DNA of 29,477 nt from a virus. A program made the position numbers and the translations under genes. The notes under the pieces are model-generated. The model was not told where the DNA came from. It saw nothing but the letters and a program-made list of their open reading frames with translations, and searched no databases. The DNA lies in IMG/VR virus record IMGVR_UViG_3300027822_000403, positions 1 to 29,477 of that record; one strand, 5' to 3'. This document shows, piece after piece, positions 13,772-20,795 of this stretch (positions are counted from its first letter, which is position 1; every line of letters begins with the position of its first letter).

Positions 13772-14108
13772 AGTTAAATTCTCGCGGCGCAATCGCCAAT
13801 ATATAGTGGTGCTTCTTTTGAGGAACAAAGGCATAGATGATACGGTATCTAAGCCCTTTATCCTCCAAATCCCATACTTTCAGCCGCCAGAGGTCGCGGC
13901 CCCTCTTCCAGTGCGCCAACCATTTGCTGACGTTGAAATCTGAGCAGTTGCGAGAGCCGTATCCGTGTTGCGTCAAACGATCCAAAAGATCCGGATTGCC
14001 CTTCAATTCCTGTAAGAGGGCTAGAATTCTGGCGGCGGCTTCTGGTTGTATAATCTTGAGATCTCTTAGATCAGAGACGGCGTCATTATGCAGAAAAAGG
14101 GCAATCAA
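13716..14108 (-). CDS. RelE/ParE-family toxin, 130 aa
   Basis: The pattern DLWRLKVWDLEDKGLRYRII followed by AFVPQKKHHYILAIAPRE is that of RelE/ParE/HigB-type toxins (gp49-like), which act on mRNA or gyrase; which target applies here cannot be told. A TTG at 14108 is the only standard start in frame after the upstream TAG. The gene lies directly downstream of cI and just upstream of the XRE antitoxin. The toxin-first order is typical of HigBA-like modules. Confidence 0.7.
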   Translation of the reverse strand: MIALFLHNDAVSDLRDLKIIQPEAAARILALLQELKGNPDLLDRLTQHGYGSRNCSDFNVSKWLAHWKRGRDLWRLKVWDLEDKGLRYRIIYAFVPQKKHHYILAIAPREFNYDTNHPISRRIIRAYEEL

Positions 14109-14112
14109 TATA

Positions 14113-14136
14113 TCTACCTAGGTATAGGATAGTCAA
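14113..14136 (-). promoter_or_regulatory. Operator/promoter of the RelE-XRE module
   Basis: The palindrome TACCTAGGTA (14115-14124) lies just upstream of the toxin start. A leftward promoter of the form TTGAAC, 17 bp, TATCCT fits upstream of it; an alternative TTGACT (14136-14131), 18 bp, TATATT would start inside the gene. The palindrome would be placed for autorepression. Confidence 0.4.
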
Positions 14137-14178
14137 GATAAATCTTTAGTTCAATGCCAACTTCTTAGCTTTTTCTCG

Positions 14179-14871
14179 TCACCAAGGCTTGAACTTCTGC
14201 GGAGTAATGATCGCTGACACCGAGTGAATCTTTTCGATTTCGTCTTGCCTTAGCGTCATTCTGCCGTAACTGTCGTTCACGCTGGCGAATGCAAAATCGC
14301 CGTTGCGCTCGAACAGGAACTCCTTGACCATGCATCGTTCATTTTTTGTGCAGATGACGACGTATGAGCCGGAAAGGTACTCGCTGTTCGGCTCCACAAT
14401 CACAAACCAACCGCTTCGGATCGTGGGTGACATGCTGTCGCCCTGCACGCGTAATGCGTAAGCGTCCGGATCGCGGCTGAAGAATTCCACGTACCCCTCA
14501 CCTATACCGACAGGATATCCGGTCTCTGTCCAATACCCGTCCGGGCCGAGCTGGGCCGTGCCCATGACCGGGATTCTTCTGAAGTGTTCCGGTAGTTCCG
14601 GGCCTGGCTGGAGATCGGCGTCCATGTGTCCGGCTGGCTGTTCAGCAACATCACTGTCGCACATCGGGCCTTGGCCGGTGACTAGCCATTTGGGAGATAC
14701 CCCTAAAGCATCTGACACATTGATGAGGTTTTCTGCTTTCAAACCTTTTGTTTGGCCGTTTTCCCATTGACTTACCGCGGCGCGTTCAACACCAATAACC
14801 TTGGCCAAGGCGGTTTGAGTAAGCTTTAACTCCAATCTTTTTTTCTTGATTCGATCCCCAATTGTTTCCAT
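14179..14871 (-). CDS. cI: CI/LexA-type (S24) prophage repressor, 230 aa
   Basis: Master repressor of prophage B. The start METIGDRIKKKRLELKLTQT at 14871 gives an N-terminal XRE helix-turn-helix (about 17-45, TQTALAKVIGVERAAVSQWE). A LexA-like peptidase domain has catalytic S146 (GDSMSP) and K183 (MVKEF), so it should self-cleave during the SOS response. The cleavage site is probably near GTAQLG (104-109), where the usual Ala-Gly is not obvious. The ATG directly abuts the operator with no Shine-Dalgarno. Confidence 0.9.
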   Translation of the reverse strand: METIGDRIKKKRLELKLTQTALAKVIGVERAAVSQWENGQTKGLKAENLINVSDALGVSPKWLVTGQGPMCDSDVAEQPAGHMDADLQPGPELPEHFRRIPVMGTAQLGPDGYWTETGYPVGIGEGYVEFFSRDPDAYALRVQGDSMSPTIRSGWFVIVEPNSEYLSGSYVVICTKNERCMVKEFLFERNGDFAFASVNDSYGRMTLRQDEIEKIHSVSAIITPQKFKPW

Positions 14872-14935
14872 GTAAGTAATTTTACATTGTTTGGCGGAAA
14901 GTGCGCTTGACATCCATCCGCAAGTTTGCTTACAT
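14871..14935. promoter_or_regulatory. cI-cro divergent promoters and operators
   Basis: Rightward promoter: TTGACA (14907-14912), 17-bp spacer, TTACAT (14930-14935). A 14-bp operator GCAAGTTTGCTTAC (14920-14933) spans the spacer and -10. A second operator GTAAGTAATTTTAC (14872-14885) lies at the cI start and overlaps a leftward -10 TAAAAT. Together with the two sites at 11942-11982, the consensus is about GYAAGTNNNYTTAC. Both promoters would start transcription at or next to the ATG codons. Confidence 0.75.
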
Positions 14936-14941
14936 ACACTC

Positions 14942-15148
14942 ATGACTAAGAAACAAGCAATCGCTATTTTTGGGTCGGTTAAGGAGTTAGCTAAGTCTTT
15001 GAACATAACTCCACAGGCAATCTATCAATGGCCTGATGATTTGGAGCAACACACTATTGACAGGGTTGTCGGTGCTGCTGTACGTGCAGACAGATATCGA
15101 CACCAATCAAATTCGCCGCAAACCGAGAACCAAACCAATGCAGCCTAA
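14942..15148 (+). CDS. cro: Cro-like repressor, 68 aa
   Basis: MTKKQAIAIFGSVKELAKSL begins a small helix-turn-helix protein (AIAIFGSVKELAKSLNITPQ with AIYQWPD) of the Cro/YdaS type, divergent from cI. It probably turns down the repressor and early promoters in lytic growth. The ATG at 14942 lies 7 nt after the -10 box, so the mRNA is likely leaderless. A longer in-frame start at 14891 would lie upstream of the promoter and is rejected. Confidence 0.8.
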   Translation: MTKKQAIAIFGSVKELAKSLNITPQAIYQWPDDLEQHTIDRVVGAAVRADRYRHQSNSPQTENQTNAA

Positions 15149-15174
15149 TCGGCCCGCTGCCCATAGCAGCCACA

Positions 15175-15855
15175 ATGCAGCCCAAAAGACCAAACATGCC
15201 CCGAATCAACAAAGAAAAAGAGCGCCAAGCTAAGGCGGTTATGATCAAAGCAGGTCTCGCAACCGAAGAGGATTTTATGCCAACAAAACAATGCACCCAA
15301 TGCGCCTATCACCGGCGTTCCGAAAAAATGATCAAAGGCCAATCCGAGCACCGGTGCTTTCATGCGGACGTACTGCATTTCGGAGACGGGGCCAGTTGCC
15401 TGGCCGAAAGATCGGAAAAAGGCGCATGTGGACCGGAGGGGCTGCGGTTTTCCTCGATCGATCGCGCCAGTGCAGCCGCAATCGGCAGCAAAACGCTGTA
15501 TGCCGTTGCCAAGAACCAGGATGGCTCGGTTGAATTGACCGTGTATGAGCGAGGTAGAGCATGCACGGCCAATCTCTCGAAAGAGATGGCTGTGCAATTG
15601 GCCGGAGTGCTCATAACCAAGCCGACAGTGAAAAGTTGGGTTGATCCAGTTAAAGAGGCAAGGGCGGCAGCTGTGCGTCAACGTATTATTCAAGAATCTT
15701 TAGAACCCATTGTTCGCAGTGATCGATCGCCTTTCTTCGCGCGTCTGCGCCTTCTATTGCGGAATAGAGTTCCAAATTTCGCAAGGCTTCGAGTCTCCTT
15801 AACGCATCGCGCCGAAACTCTTCCTGGGGAATCGACTCAGCGATCGCAGCGATGA
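15175..15855 (+). CDS. Cysteine-containing early protein, up to 226 aa
   Basis: After a basic N-terminus, residues about 38-70 hold CTQCAYHRRS, then HRCFHADVL and GASCLAERS, a possible zinc-binding set. A domain ending near LAGVLITKPTV follows. The last 55 codons (from about 15690) run opposite a likely leftward gene and are arginine-rich, as expected of an antisense frame, so the real protein may be conserved only to about residue 170. Starts at 15175 and 15196 are both possible; neither has a strong Shine-Dalgarno. Confidence 0.6.
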   Translation: MQPKRPNMPRINKEKERQAKAVMIKAGLATEEDFMPTKQCTQCAYHRRSEKMIKGQSEHRCFHADVLHFGDGASCLAERSEKGACGPEGLRFSSIDRASAAAIGSKTLYAVAKNQDGSVELTVYERGRACTANLSKEMAVQLAGVLITKPTVKSWVDPVKEARAAAVRQRIIQESLEPIVRSDRSPFFARLRLLLRNRVPNFARLRVSLTHRAETLPGESTQRSQR

Positions 15856-15928
15856 GTTCCTGAAGTGCATAGATTTGGCATTGAATGTAGTGAAAGTTCT
15901 GATAAACAGGCTTGCTCGATTCATTCAT
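15686..15928 (-). CDS. Hypothetical helical protein, 80 aa, antisense to the previous gene's end
   Basis: The ATG at 15928 encodes MNESSKPVYQNFHYIQCQIY, then long amphipathic helices (ALQELIAAIAESIPQEEFRR, RDALRRLEALRNLELYSAIE). The composition is far more protein-like than the plus-strand frame it overlaps for 170 nt. A GAGG lies 12 nt upstream of the ATG, which is rather far. No family recognised. It may be a lysogenic cargo gene reading against the early operon. Confidence 0.5.
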   Translation of the reverse strand: MNESSKPVYQNFHYIQCQIYALQELIAAIAESIPQEEFRRDALRRLEALRNLELYSAIEGADARRKAIDHCEQWVLKILE

Positions 15929-16007
15929 AACTTTGGAGATCCTCGTGTTAAAAAAAATGTTTCGCACCATTAAGTTTAGTTCTTGGGTCTCTCTTTTTTC
16001 TGATAAC

Positions 16008-16082
16008 CGCGGGGTGGAGCAGTGGCAGCTCGTCAGTCTCATAAGCTGAAGGTCGCAGGTTCGAATCCTGCTCCCGCAACCA
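16008..16082 (+). tRNA. Initiator-like tRNA-Met (anticodon CAT)
   Basis: A complete cloverleaf: acceptor CGCGGGG, D-stem GAGC/GCTC with a short 7-nt loop, anticodon arm TCAGT-CTCATAA-GCTGA, variable loop AGGTC, T-arm GCAGG-TTCGAAT-CCTGC, acceptor TCCCGC-A, A73 and encoded CCA. It has the C1:A72 mismatch and the A11:T24 pair typical of initiator tRNA, but its anticodon stem lacks the three stacked G:C pairs initiators need. It lies inside prophage B and is followed by a terminator. Confidence 0.85.
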
Positions 16083-16168
16083 TCCTTTGTCGGTGCGCCC
16101 ACGTCACAACCAGACGCCGGTCGACCGCCGGCCGAGTCGGTTTCCCGGCGCATCACTCCTCAAAAATT

Positions 16169-16196
16169 GCCGGGCTGTCACGGCCCGGCTTCTTTT
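16169..16196 (+). terminator. Terminator after the tRNA
   Basis: The stem GCCGGGC (16169-16175) and GCCCGGC (16183-16189) with loop TGTCACG is followed by TTCTTTT. It lies about 90 nt after the tRNA and 20 nt before the next gene. Confidence 0.75.
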
Positions 16197-16210
16197 CTCG
16201 ATGAATCGCC

Positions 16211-16429
16211 ATGGCAAGACCGAAGATTCCTGAAAGCAAACAGAACCGTAACCGCAGAGTCGTCTACCTGGACGACGATTACGACCAGTTGATCCGGATC
16301 ATCGCGGCGCGCAAGGGCATGGCGCCCGGGGTGCTCGCGCGATCTTTGCTGATCTCGAAGTTGGATCAGTTGTCATCGATGCTCGGCGGTGATTCAGGCA
16401 AAAGAATAGCGCCTGATATCCCGGAATAG
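16211..16429 (+). CDS. Small ribbon-helix-helix-like protein, 72 aa
   Basis: MARPKIPESKQNRNRRVVYL followed by a helix (YDQLIRIIAARKGMAPGVLA) resembles short Arc/CopG-like DNA-binding proteins: a basic strand with VVYL, then two helices. The likeness is weak. It is the first gene of the rightward run after the tRNA terminator. No strong Shine-Dalgarno. Confidence 0.5.
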   Translation: MARPKIPESKQNRNRRVVYLDDDYDQLIRIIAARKGMAPGVLARSLLISKLDQLSSMLGGDSGKRIAPDIPE

Positions 16430-16441
16430 AAGGCACTAAAA

Positions 16442-16633
16442 ATGAAAAAGCCGATGGTGATCGATCTGGATGAGGTCGATGCCATGAGACTGGAGATATA
16501 TGCAGGCATTAAAAACAGTTCGCCCGAAGAGGAGGGGAAGCGGCTGATTGAGCAGGCGATTGGTGAATGGATCGAAACACTGGATGAGGATTATGACGAG
16601 AGATTGCGAAGTAAAAGCGGAAGAGATACGTGA
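16442..16633 (+). CDS. Hypothetical acidic protein, 63 aa
   Basis: MKKPMVIDLDEVDAMRLEIY and a helical remainder with many acidic residues. An AAGG lies 9 nt upstream of the ATG. The end overlaps the next gene by 41 nt. No family recognised; a short strand followed by helices could suit a regulator paired with the preceding gene. Confidence 0.5.
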   Translation: MKKPMVIDLDEVDAMRLEIYAGIKNSSPEEEGKRLIEQAIGEWIETLDEDYDERLRSKSGRDT

Positions 16634-16838
16634 GGCGGTCGTGTTGAGCAGGGGAGTGATTCGAGCGTTCGAGCGCGCGGAGGTCGCGGTTGCCTTTTTC
16701 AGGCTGGCGATTGCCAAAAAAGTGTTGACGGCGGAATTGAACCGGTTGATGTTTTCCATTTCTCACCGGCGGTATCTGCAGGTAGTGCAGCGGTTGGAGC
16801 GCTTCAGTCGTGGGATCGATCAGTTCATGCGGCAATAG
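16593..16838 (+). CDS. Hypothetical helical basic protein, 81 aa
   Basis: The start MTRDCEVKAEEIREAVVLSR at 16593 has GAGG just upstream. The protein is an arginine-rich helical hairpin ending RFSRGIDQFMRQ. Its start overlaps the previous gene in a different frame. Function unknown. Confidence 0.5.
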   Translation: MTRDCEVKAEEIREAVVLSRGVIRAFERAEVAVAFFRLAIAKKVLTAELNRLMFSISHRRYLQVVQRLERFSRGIDQFMRQ

Positions 16839-16840
16839 AT

Positions 16841-17128
16841 TCATGATGAATAGGAATCGACTGATTTTTCATATGGCTTGTCACAGTTCGAACACTTATA
16901 AACCCACTTTTGCCCGCCTAAATCGCCAAAAGGGCCGTCTTCTTTTATTTCAAGCAATTTAAGCGTTTGTTGTTCGCAATATGGACATGTATCGCCTTTT
17001 GCTTCGGGGTCTGATTCAAGCTGAGCAACACGGTCTTCAAGTCTTTTCACTTTGGCTGGCAGCGCTACAAGATCTTTCCATACAGGGATCTTTTCGAGGA
17101 GTTTAAGAATGTCAGATACAGAAATCAT
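16841..17128 (-). CDS. Coiled-coil plus zinc-ribbon protein, 95 aa, leftward moron
   Basis: MISVSDILKLLEKIPVWKDL, then a coiled coil (LPAKVKRLEDRVAQLES) and a C-terminal zinc ribbon with CPYC and CSNC about 35 residues apart. This domain pair is common in small phage cargo proteins. An AAGGTGG lies upstream of the ATG at 17128. The gene runs against the operon, and its first 20 nt overlap the start of the divergent plus-strand gene, so both promoters or leaders lie inside each other's coding sequence. Confidence 0.65.
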   Translation of the reverse strand: MISVSDILKLLEKIPVWKDLVALPAKVKRLEDRVAQLESDPEAKGDTCPYCEQQTLKLLEIKEDGPFGDLGGQKWVYKCSNCDKPYEKSVDSYSS

Positions 17129-17333
17129 TGAATTACCACCTTGGTTAAATAAGATCGTGCCGAGAGATAACGGTTTAATTGTAGCCAACATCGTGACGAA
17201 AGGATTGACGATCACAAGACACGATGACGGTACGATGTTGTTGACCACCCATGATCGTGGCAAATATATGAATTTCGTGCTCGATGAGGACATTTGCAAG
17301 CATTTGGCGCGCTTGCTCCTGGGGGAAAGTTAA
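17109..17333 (+). CDS. Hypothetical protein, 74 aa
   Basis: MSDTEIIELPPWLNKIVPRD, then beta strands (IVANIVTKGLTITRHDDGTM) and a helix at the end. GGAG is 8 nt before the ATG at 17109. It overlaps head to head with the leftward zinc-ribbon gene. No family recognised. Confidence 0.6.
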   Translation: MSDTEIIELPPWLNKIVPRDNGLIVANIVTKGLTITRHDDGTMLLTTHDRGKYMNFVLDEDICKHLARLLLGES

Positions 17334-17435
17334 ATGCTGCTGTCACACAACCAACTGCTGCAGCTGATCTGCGATGGCGCTATAACAATCAGAAAACGGT
17401 GTGCGGGAGCATGGGGGCTGCATGAGCGGTTCTGA
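17334..17435 (+). pseudogene. Possible remnant of a phage dCTP deaminase, 33 codons
   Basis: The ATG at 17334 has GGGGGAAAG upstream and overlaps the previous stop. MLLSHNQLLQLICDGAI reads like the N-terminus of phage-type dCTP deaminases, which begin with a similar LLS...LL..I..G.I pattern; after about residue 17 the likeness stops and the frame ends at 17435. It directly precedes a dNMP kinase gene, so a deleted deaminase would fit. It may instead be an unrelated small ORF. Confidence 0.35.
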
Positions 17436-18027
17436 CAATATGATCCTGATCGGCCTGGCGGGCCGTGCGGGCAGCGGTAAAACGACGGTGGCGAACTATT
17501 TATACGATCGGCATAGATTTTGTCCATTAGCATTTGCCAATCCGATTAAGCATGCATTGATGATGATGTTCGATATGACATTGCATCAGCTTGATGGCAA
17601 CACGAAAGAGGAGACGATCGATTGGTTGGGACGGTCGCCGCGCTATCTCATGCAGACTTTAGGCACAGAATGGGGCCGGGAGATGGTACATGAGGACCTA
17701 TGGCTGATGTTAGCCACTAGGAATCTGCAATCGTGTAAAAAAAACTGGATAGAAGTTTTTCGCTGTAAGCCATTCATGGCGGTTTATTCCGATGTACGCT
17801 TCGAGAACGAGGCCGCCTGGATACGGGATCGCGGCGGGGTGGTGGCGCATGTCGTCAGAGATACCGGGCGCAGCAGTGAGCACGCGTCGGAAGCTGGGGT
17901 CGAACTGATCGACGGCGATTGGCGGATCGATAACGACGGGTCGCTGGATGATCTACACGGATTGATCGACAGCATGATCGCATCGCTGAGCGCATTGCGA
18001 TATTACGATCGTGCTGCAGGGGTGTGA
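17422..18027 (+). CDS. Phage deoxynucleoside monophosphate kinase, 201 aa
   Basis: The Walker A LAGRAGSGKTTVANYL lies near the N-terminus, followed by CPLAFANPIKHALMMMF and the conserved region RSPRYLMQTLGTEWGREMVH, a signature of T4 gp1-like dNMP kinases, which phosphorylate dNMPs for phage DNA synthesis. The later DVRFENEAAWIRDRGG is also typical. Start: the ATG at 17422; a GTG at 17401 is the alternative. It overlaps the deaminase-like remnant by 14 nt. Confidence 0.85.
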   Translation: MSGSDNMILIGLAGRAGSGKTTVANYLYDRHRFCPLAFANPIKHALMMMFDMTLHQLDGNTKEETIDWLGRSPRYLMQTLGTEWGREMVHEDLWLMLATRNLQSCKKNWIEVFRCKPFMAVYSDVRFENEAAWIRDRGGVVAHVVRDTGRSSEHASEAGVELIDGDWRIDNDGSLDDLHGLIDSMIASLSALRYYDRAAGV

Positions 18028-18030
18028 CGA

Positions 18031-18267
18031 ATGGATGAGCACAATATCATTGCCGATCTGGCGACTGTCAAAGCGCAGCTGGAGGGGCATAAGAACGATC
18101 GCGAAGAGCTGATTAAAAGGGATGAGCAGATTTTCGCCGCGATAGAAGGTCTGCGCAAAGAAATGAACCAAATGAAAGGCTTCATTGGAGGGGTGGCGTT
18201 TGTATTCACGGGCATTGGGACGGCCGTCGGAATGGCAATTTCATATCTTTCCGGCGTTGGTCATTGA
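18031..18267 (+). CDS. Coiled-coil membrane protein, XhlA/holin-associated-like, 78 aa
   Basis: A coiled coil (LATVKAQLEGHKNDREELIK through AIEGLRKEMNQMKG) is followed by one glycine-rich membrane helix (FIGGVAFVFTGIGTAVGMAI) and a short tail. This layout is found in XhlA-like and similar small phage membrane proteins. No lysis genes are adjacent, so a lysis role is uncertain. It lies between the dNMP kinase and primase genes. Confidence 0.6.
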   Translation: MDEHNIIADLATVKAQLEGHKNDREELIKRDEQIFAAIEGLRKEMNQMKGFIGGVAFVFTGIGTAVGMAISYLSGVGH

Positions 18268-18290
18268 TTTGTACGAGATGGAGATTGCCG

Positions 18291-19127
18291 ATGGATTACT
18301 CTGAGATAATCGATCAGATGGCGGATGTTGGAATCGGCGGGCTGCCCGCATCGGATTTGGTCGCCGACGGCAAAATACACCGGTTCAAAACGGCCGGCGA
18401 CAAAAAGAAGAATGGCTGGTTCGTTTTGTTCGATTTCGTCGGCGATTCCGGAGATCGGTTGATTGCCGGGGCATTTGGCGATTGGAAACTCGGGGTTTCC
18501 GAGCATGTGAAGGTCAATTGCGAGCGGATGAGCGATGCGGAGTGCGAGCGGTTCGTGCGCGAGCAGGAGCGGGCGAGAAAAGCGGCGCAGGAAGAGCGTC
18601 GGCTGGTGGCCGAACAGACGGCGGATCGGGCGGAGAAAATCTGGCAGGGGTTGCCGGACGAAGGTCAATCGCCATATCTCGATCGCAAGAAAGTGCGCGC
18701 GTTCGGGTTGCGATTCTCGCGTGGGAGCATTGTCGTTCCGGTGCGGGATATCGATGGCAAGCTGTGGGGTTTGCAGTTCATTGCCGCCGATGGCTCGAAA
18801 AAGTTTCTGACCGGGACGGCTAAAAAGGGTCGGATGCATTTGATCGGCGATCGTGACAGCGTCACAGTCATCGGCGTCGCCGAGGGGTATGCCACGGCAG
18901 CCAGCGTGCATCAGTCATGTGGGTGGCCTGTTGCGGTGGCGTTCGATGCCGGAAATCTGAAAGCAGTGTCGATGGCATTGCGGGGCAGGCATCCGGATGC
19001 ACGCATTGTTGTTTGCGGAGATGATGATCTAAAAACCGAGGGTAATCCTGGCAGATCTGCCGCTGAAGCAGCTGCTGCTGCCGTCGGCGGCATTGCGCTG
19101 TTTCCCGGGCTGCCAATTGCTGCGTGA
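18291..19127 (+). CDS. Toprim-domain primase, 278 aa
   Basis: The start MDYSEIIDQMADVGIGGLPA has GGAG upstream; an upstream TTG is less likely. The N-terminal part (HRFKTAGDKKKNGWFVLFD) is a small domain found before phage primases, then a charged helix, then a Toprim region with VIGVAEGYATAASVH (catalytic glutamate) and ARIVVCGDDDLKTEGNPG (DxD). It should synthesise primers or act with the helicase encoded next, to which it is coupled by GTGA. An N-terminal zinc finger of CHC2 type is absent. Confidence 0.85.
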   Translation: MDYSEIIDQMADVGIGGLPASDLVADGKIHRFKTAGDKKKNGWFVLFDFVGDSGDRLIAGAFGDWKLGVSEHVKVNCERMSDAECERFVREQERARKAAQEERRLVAEQTADRAEKIWQGLPDEGQSPYLDRKKVRAFGLRFSRGSIVVPVRDIDGKLWGLQFIAADGSKKFLTGTAKKGRMHLIGDRDSVTVIGVAEGYATAASVHQSCGWPVAVAFDAGNLKAVSMALRGRHPDARIVVCGDDDLKTEGNPGRSAAEAAAAAVGGIALFPGLPIAA

Positions 19128-20761
19128 AATCCGTGGATTGGAACGATTTGCTGGTTTCTGGCGGTACCGATGAGGTACGGCGCCAGATCGAAGCGGGCAT
19201 TGCAAAAAACGATCGATCACAACAGCAGGTCGAAGAATCGTGGAAGCGATTTGAAAAGCGCATCAATGACGCTGTCGAGGATTTCGATGGACTGATCGCA
19301 ATCGCGGATGAGATTCAGTCAGCTGACATTCATCCGGCGCATTGCGATCGATTGCTGAAACAGATTGCCAAGGCTGGTCGTGTAAGCGTCGCTTCGTTGA
19401 AAAAGAAGCGCGGAGACGGCGGGTCAGGCGGGTTTTCTGCGGATAATTTGGATTGGCTCGATGAGCTCAACGGCCGGCATGCCATCGTGCCGGTATCGGG
19501 CAAGGTCTTGGTGATGAATCAGGAATACGATCCGGCCCTGGATAGAAACCTGGTGACGTTTTCCGCGCGTCAGGATTTTCTGCTGCGCTACGAAAACCAG
19601 AAAACGTTCGTCCGAGGCACTCTTATCAGCATTGGATTGGCCTGGCTGGAGCATCCACGACGACGGCAATACGATGGAATCGTGTTTGCTCCTGGTAAGA
19701 CGGTCGACGGGCATTTCAATCTATTTCAGGGGTTCGGTGTGCAGCCATCGGAGAGCGGGTCATTCGCACTGTTCGAGGAGATGTTGACCGATATCATCTG
19801 TGGGGGTAATTCCGAGCTGTTCTGTTATGTCTGGGGCTGGCTGGCGCATCTGTTTCAGAAGCCTGCCGAGCTCCCGGGTACGTCATTGGTGCTGCGGGGT
19901 AAGCAGGGGACAGGGAAAAACACGTTCGTCGATGCGATCGGGCAGCTGGTTGGTAAATCGCATTACATTTCGCTGACCAGTTTGCAGCAGGTCACCGGGC
20001 GGTTTTCCGGGCACCTGGCGGATGCGTTGCTGATATTTGCCAACGAAGCGATATGGGGCGGCGATAAATCGGCGGAAGGTGCGTTGAAGGCGATGGTGAC
20101 CGATTCGCTCTCTGCGATCGAGCGCAAGGGGAAGGATATCGTCGCGATGCGCAATTACAAAAGGCTGATCGTTGCCAGCAACGAGGATTGGATCATTCCG
20201 CGCGGAATGGACGATCGGCGATTCATCATCATCGATGTGTCGGACGAGCACAAGGAGGATCACGCCTATTTCAAGGCGATCAAAAAACAGTTGATGCGGG
20301 GCGGGTTGGAAGCTTTGATGCAGGCATTGATGGATGCCGATATATCAGGGTTCGATCCAAGGAAAATTCCTGAGCGTGTGCGACAGTCCGGCTGGGAGTT
20401 GAAAATAAGGTCCGGCGGGTCGGTTCTGCAATGGTGGTTTTCCATACTGGACCAAGGATATCTGACAAAAGAAGGCGGGGGCTATGGCGACGAACCATTT
20501 TATCTTTGGCCGGAAAAAATGGAGAAATCAGAATTGCACCGGTTGTATCTGAGATGGTGCGAGCAACACAGATTGCAGCATCCTGAAATCGATGTCGTAA
20601 TGGCGAAAAAATTGCGCGAATGGGGGCTTGCTTCGAAACGACAACGGGAAAATGGAGAACGCATCAATCGATATCTGTTTCCATCGCTGGATGAGTTGCG
20701 TTCCGTTTTTTCAATCATATGCAATATTCCATTATCGTATTGGGATGGTGATAGTGAATAA
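19124..20761 (+). CDS. DUF5906 replicative helicase, 545 aa
   Basis: Superfamily 3-like helicase of the NrS-1 polymerase/DUF5906 group. Walker A GKQGTGKNT at 259-267, Walker B LLIFANEA at 301-308, a sensor ASNED with N353, and arginines at 365-366 (DDRRF). The N-terminal 100 residues are helical and carry no polymerase motif, the primase being a separate gene upstream. GTG start at 19124 overlapping the primase stop. The inverted-repeat region immediately downstream is the likely origin. Confidence 0.88.
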   Translation: MKSVDWNDLLVSGGTDEVRRQIEAGIAKNDRSQQQVEESWKRFEKRINDAVEDFDGLIAIADEIQSADIHPAHCDRLLKQIAKAGRVSVASLKKKRGDGGSGGFSADNLDWLDELNGRHAIVPVSGKVLVMNQEYDPALDRNLVTFSARQDFLLRYENQKTFVRGTLISIGLAWLEHPRRRQYDGIVFAPGKTVDGHFNLFQGFGVQPSESGSFALFEEMLTDIICGGNSELFCYVWGWLAHLFQKPAELPGTSLVLRGKQGTGKNTFVDAIGQLVGKSHYISLTSLQQVTGRFSGHLADALLIFANEAIWGGDKSAEGALKAMVTDSLSAIERKGKDIVAMRNYKRLIVASNEDWIIPRGMDDRRFIIIDVSDEHKEDHAYFKAIKKQLMRGGLEALMQALMDADISGFDPRKIPERVRQSGWELKIRSGGSVLQWWFSILDQGYLTKEGGGYGDEPFYLWPEKMEKSELHRLYLRWCEQHRLQHPEIDVVMAKKLREWGLASKRQRENGERINRYLFPSLDELRSVFSIICNIPLSYWDGDSE

Positions 20762-20795
20762 ATATACAAAGACCACTTCTAATGAATGGTATTGG

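Noticed and set aside
14891-14941. A 17-residue N-terminal extension of Cro
   Set aside because: Its ATG lies upstream of the -35 box of the cro promoter, so it would not be in the message.
16008-16082. tRNA-Met as the attachment site of prophage B
   Set aside because: The tRNA is complete, lies inside the prophage far from the integrase, and no second copy of its 3' end is seen. The tRNA-Lys fragment next to the integrases fits better.
18261-18911. A 216-codon leftward frame opposite the primase gene
   Set aside because: It is proline- and arginine-rich antisense of a clear Toprim protein with no start signals.
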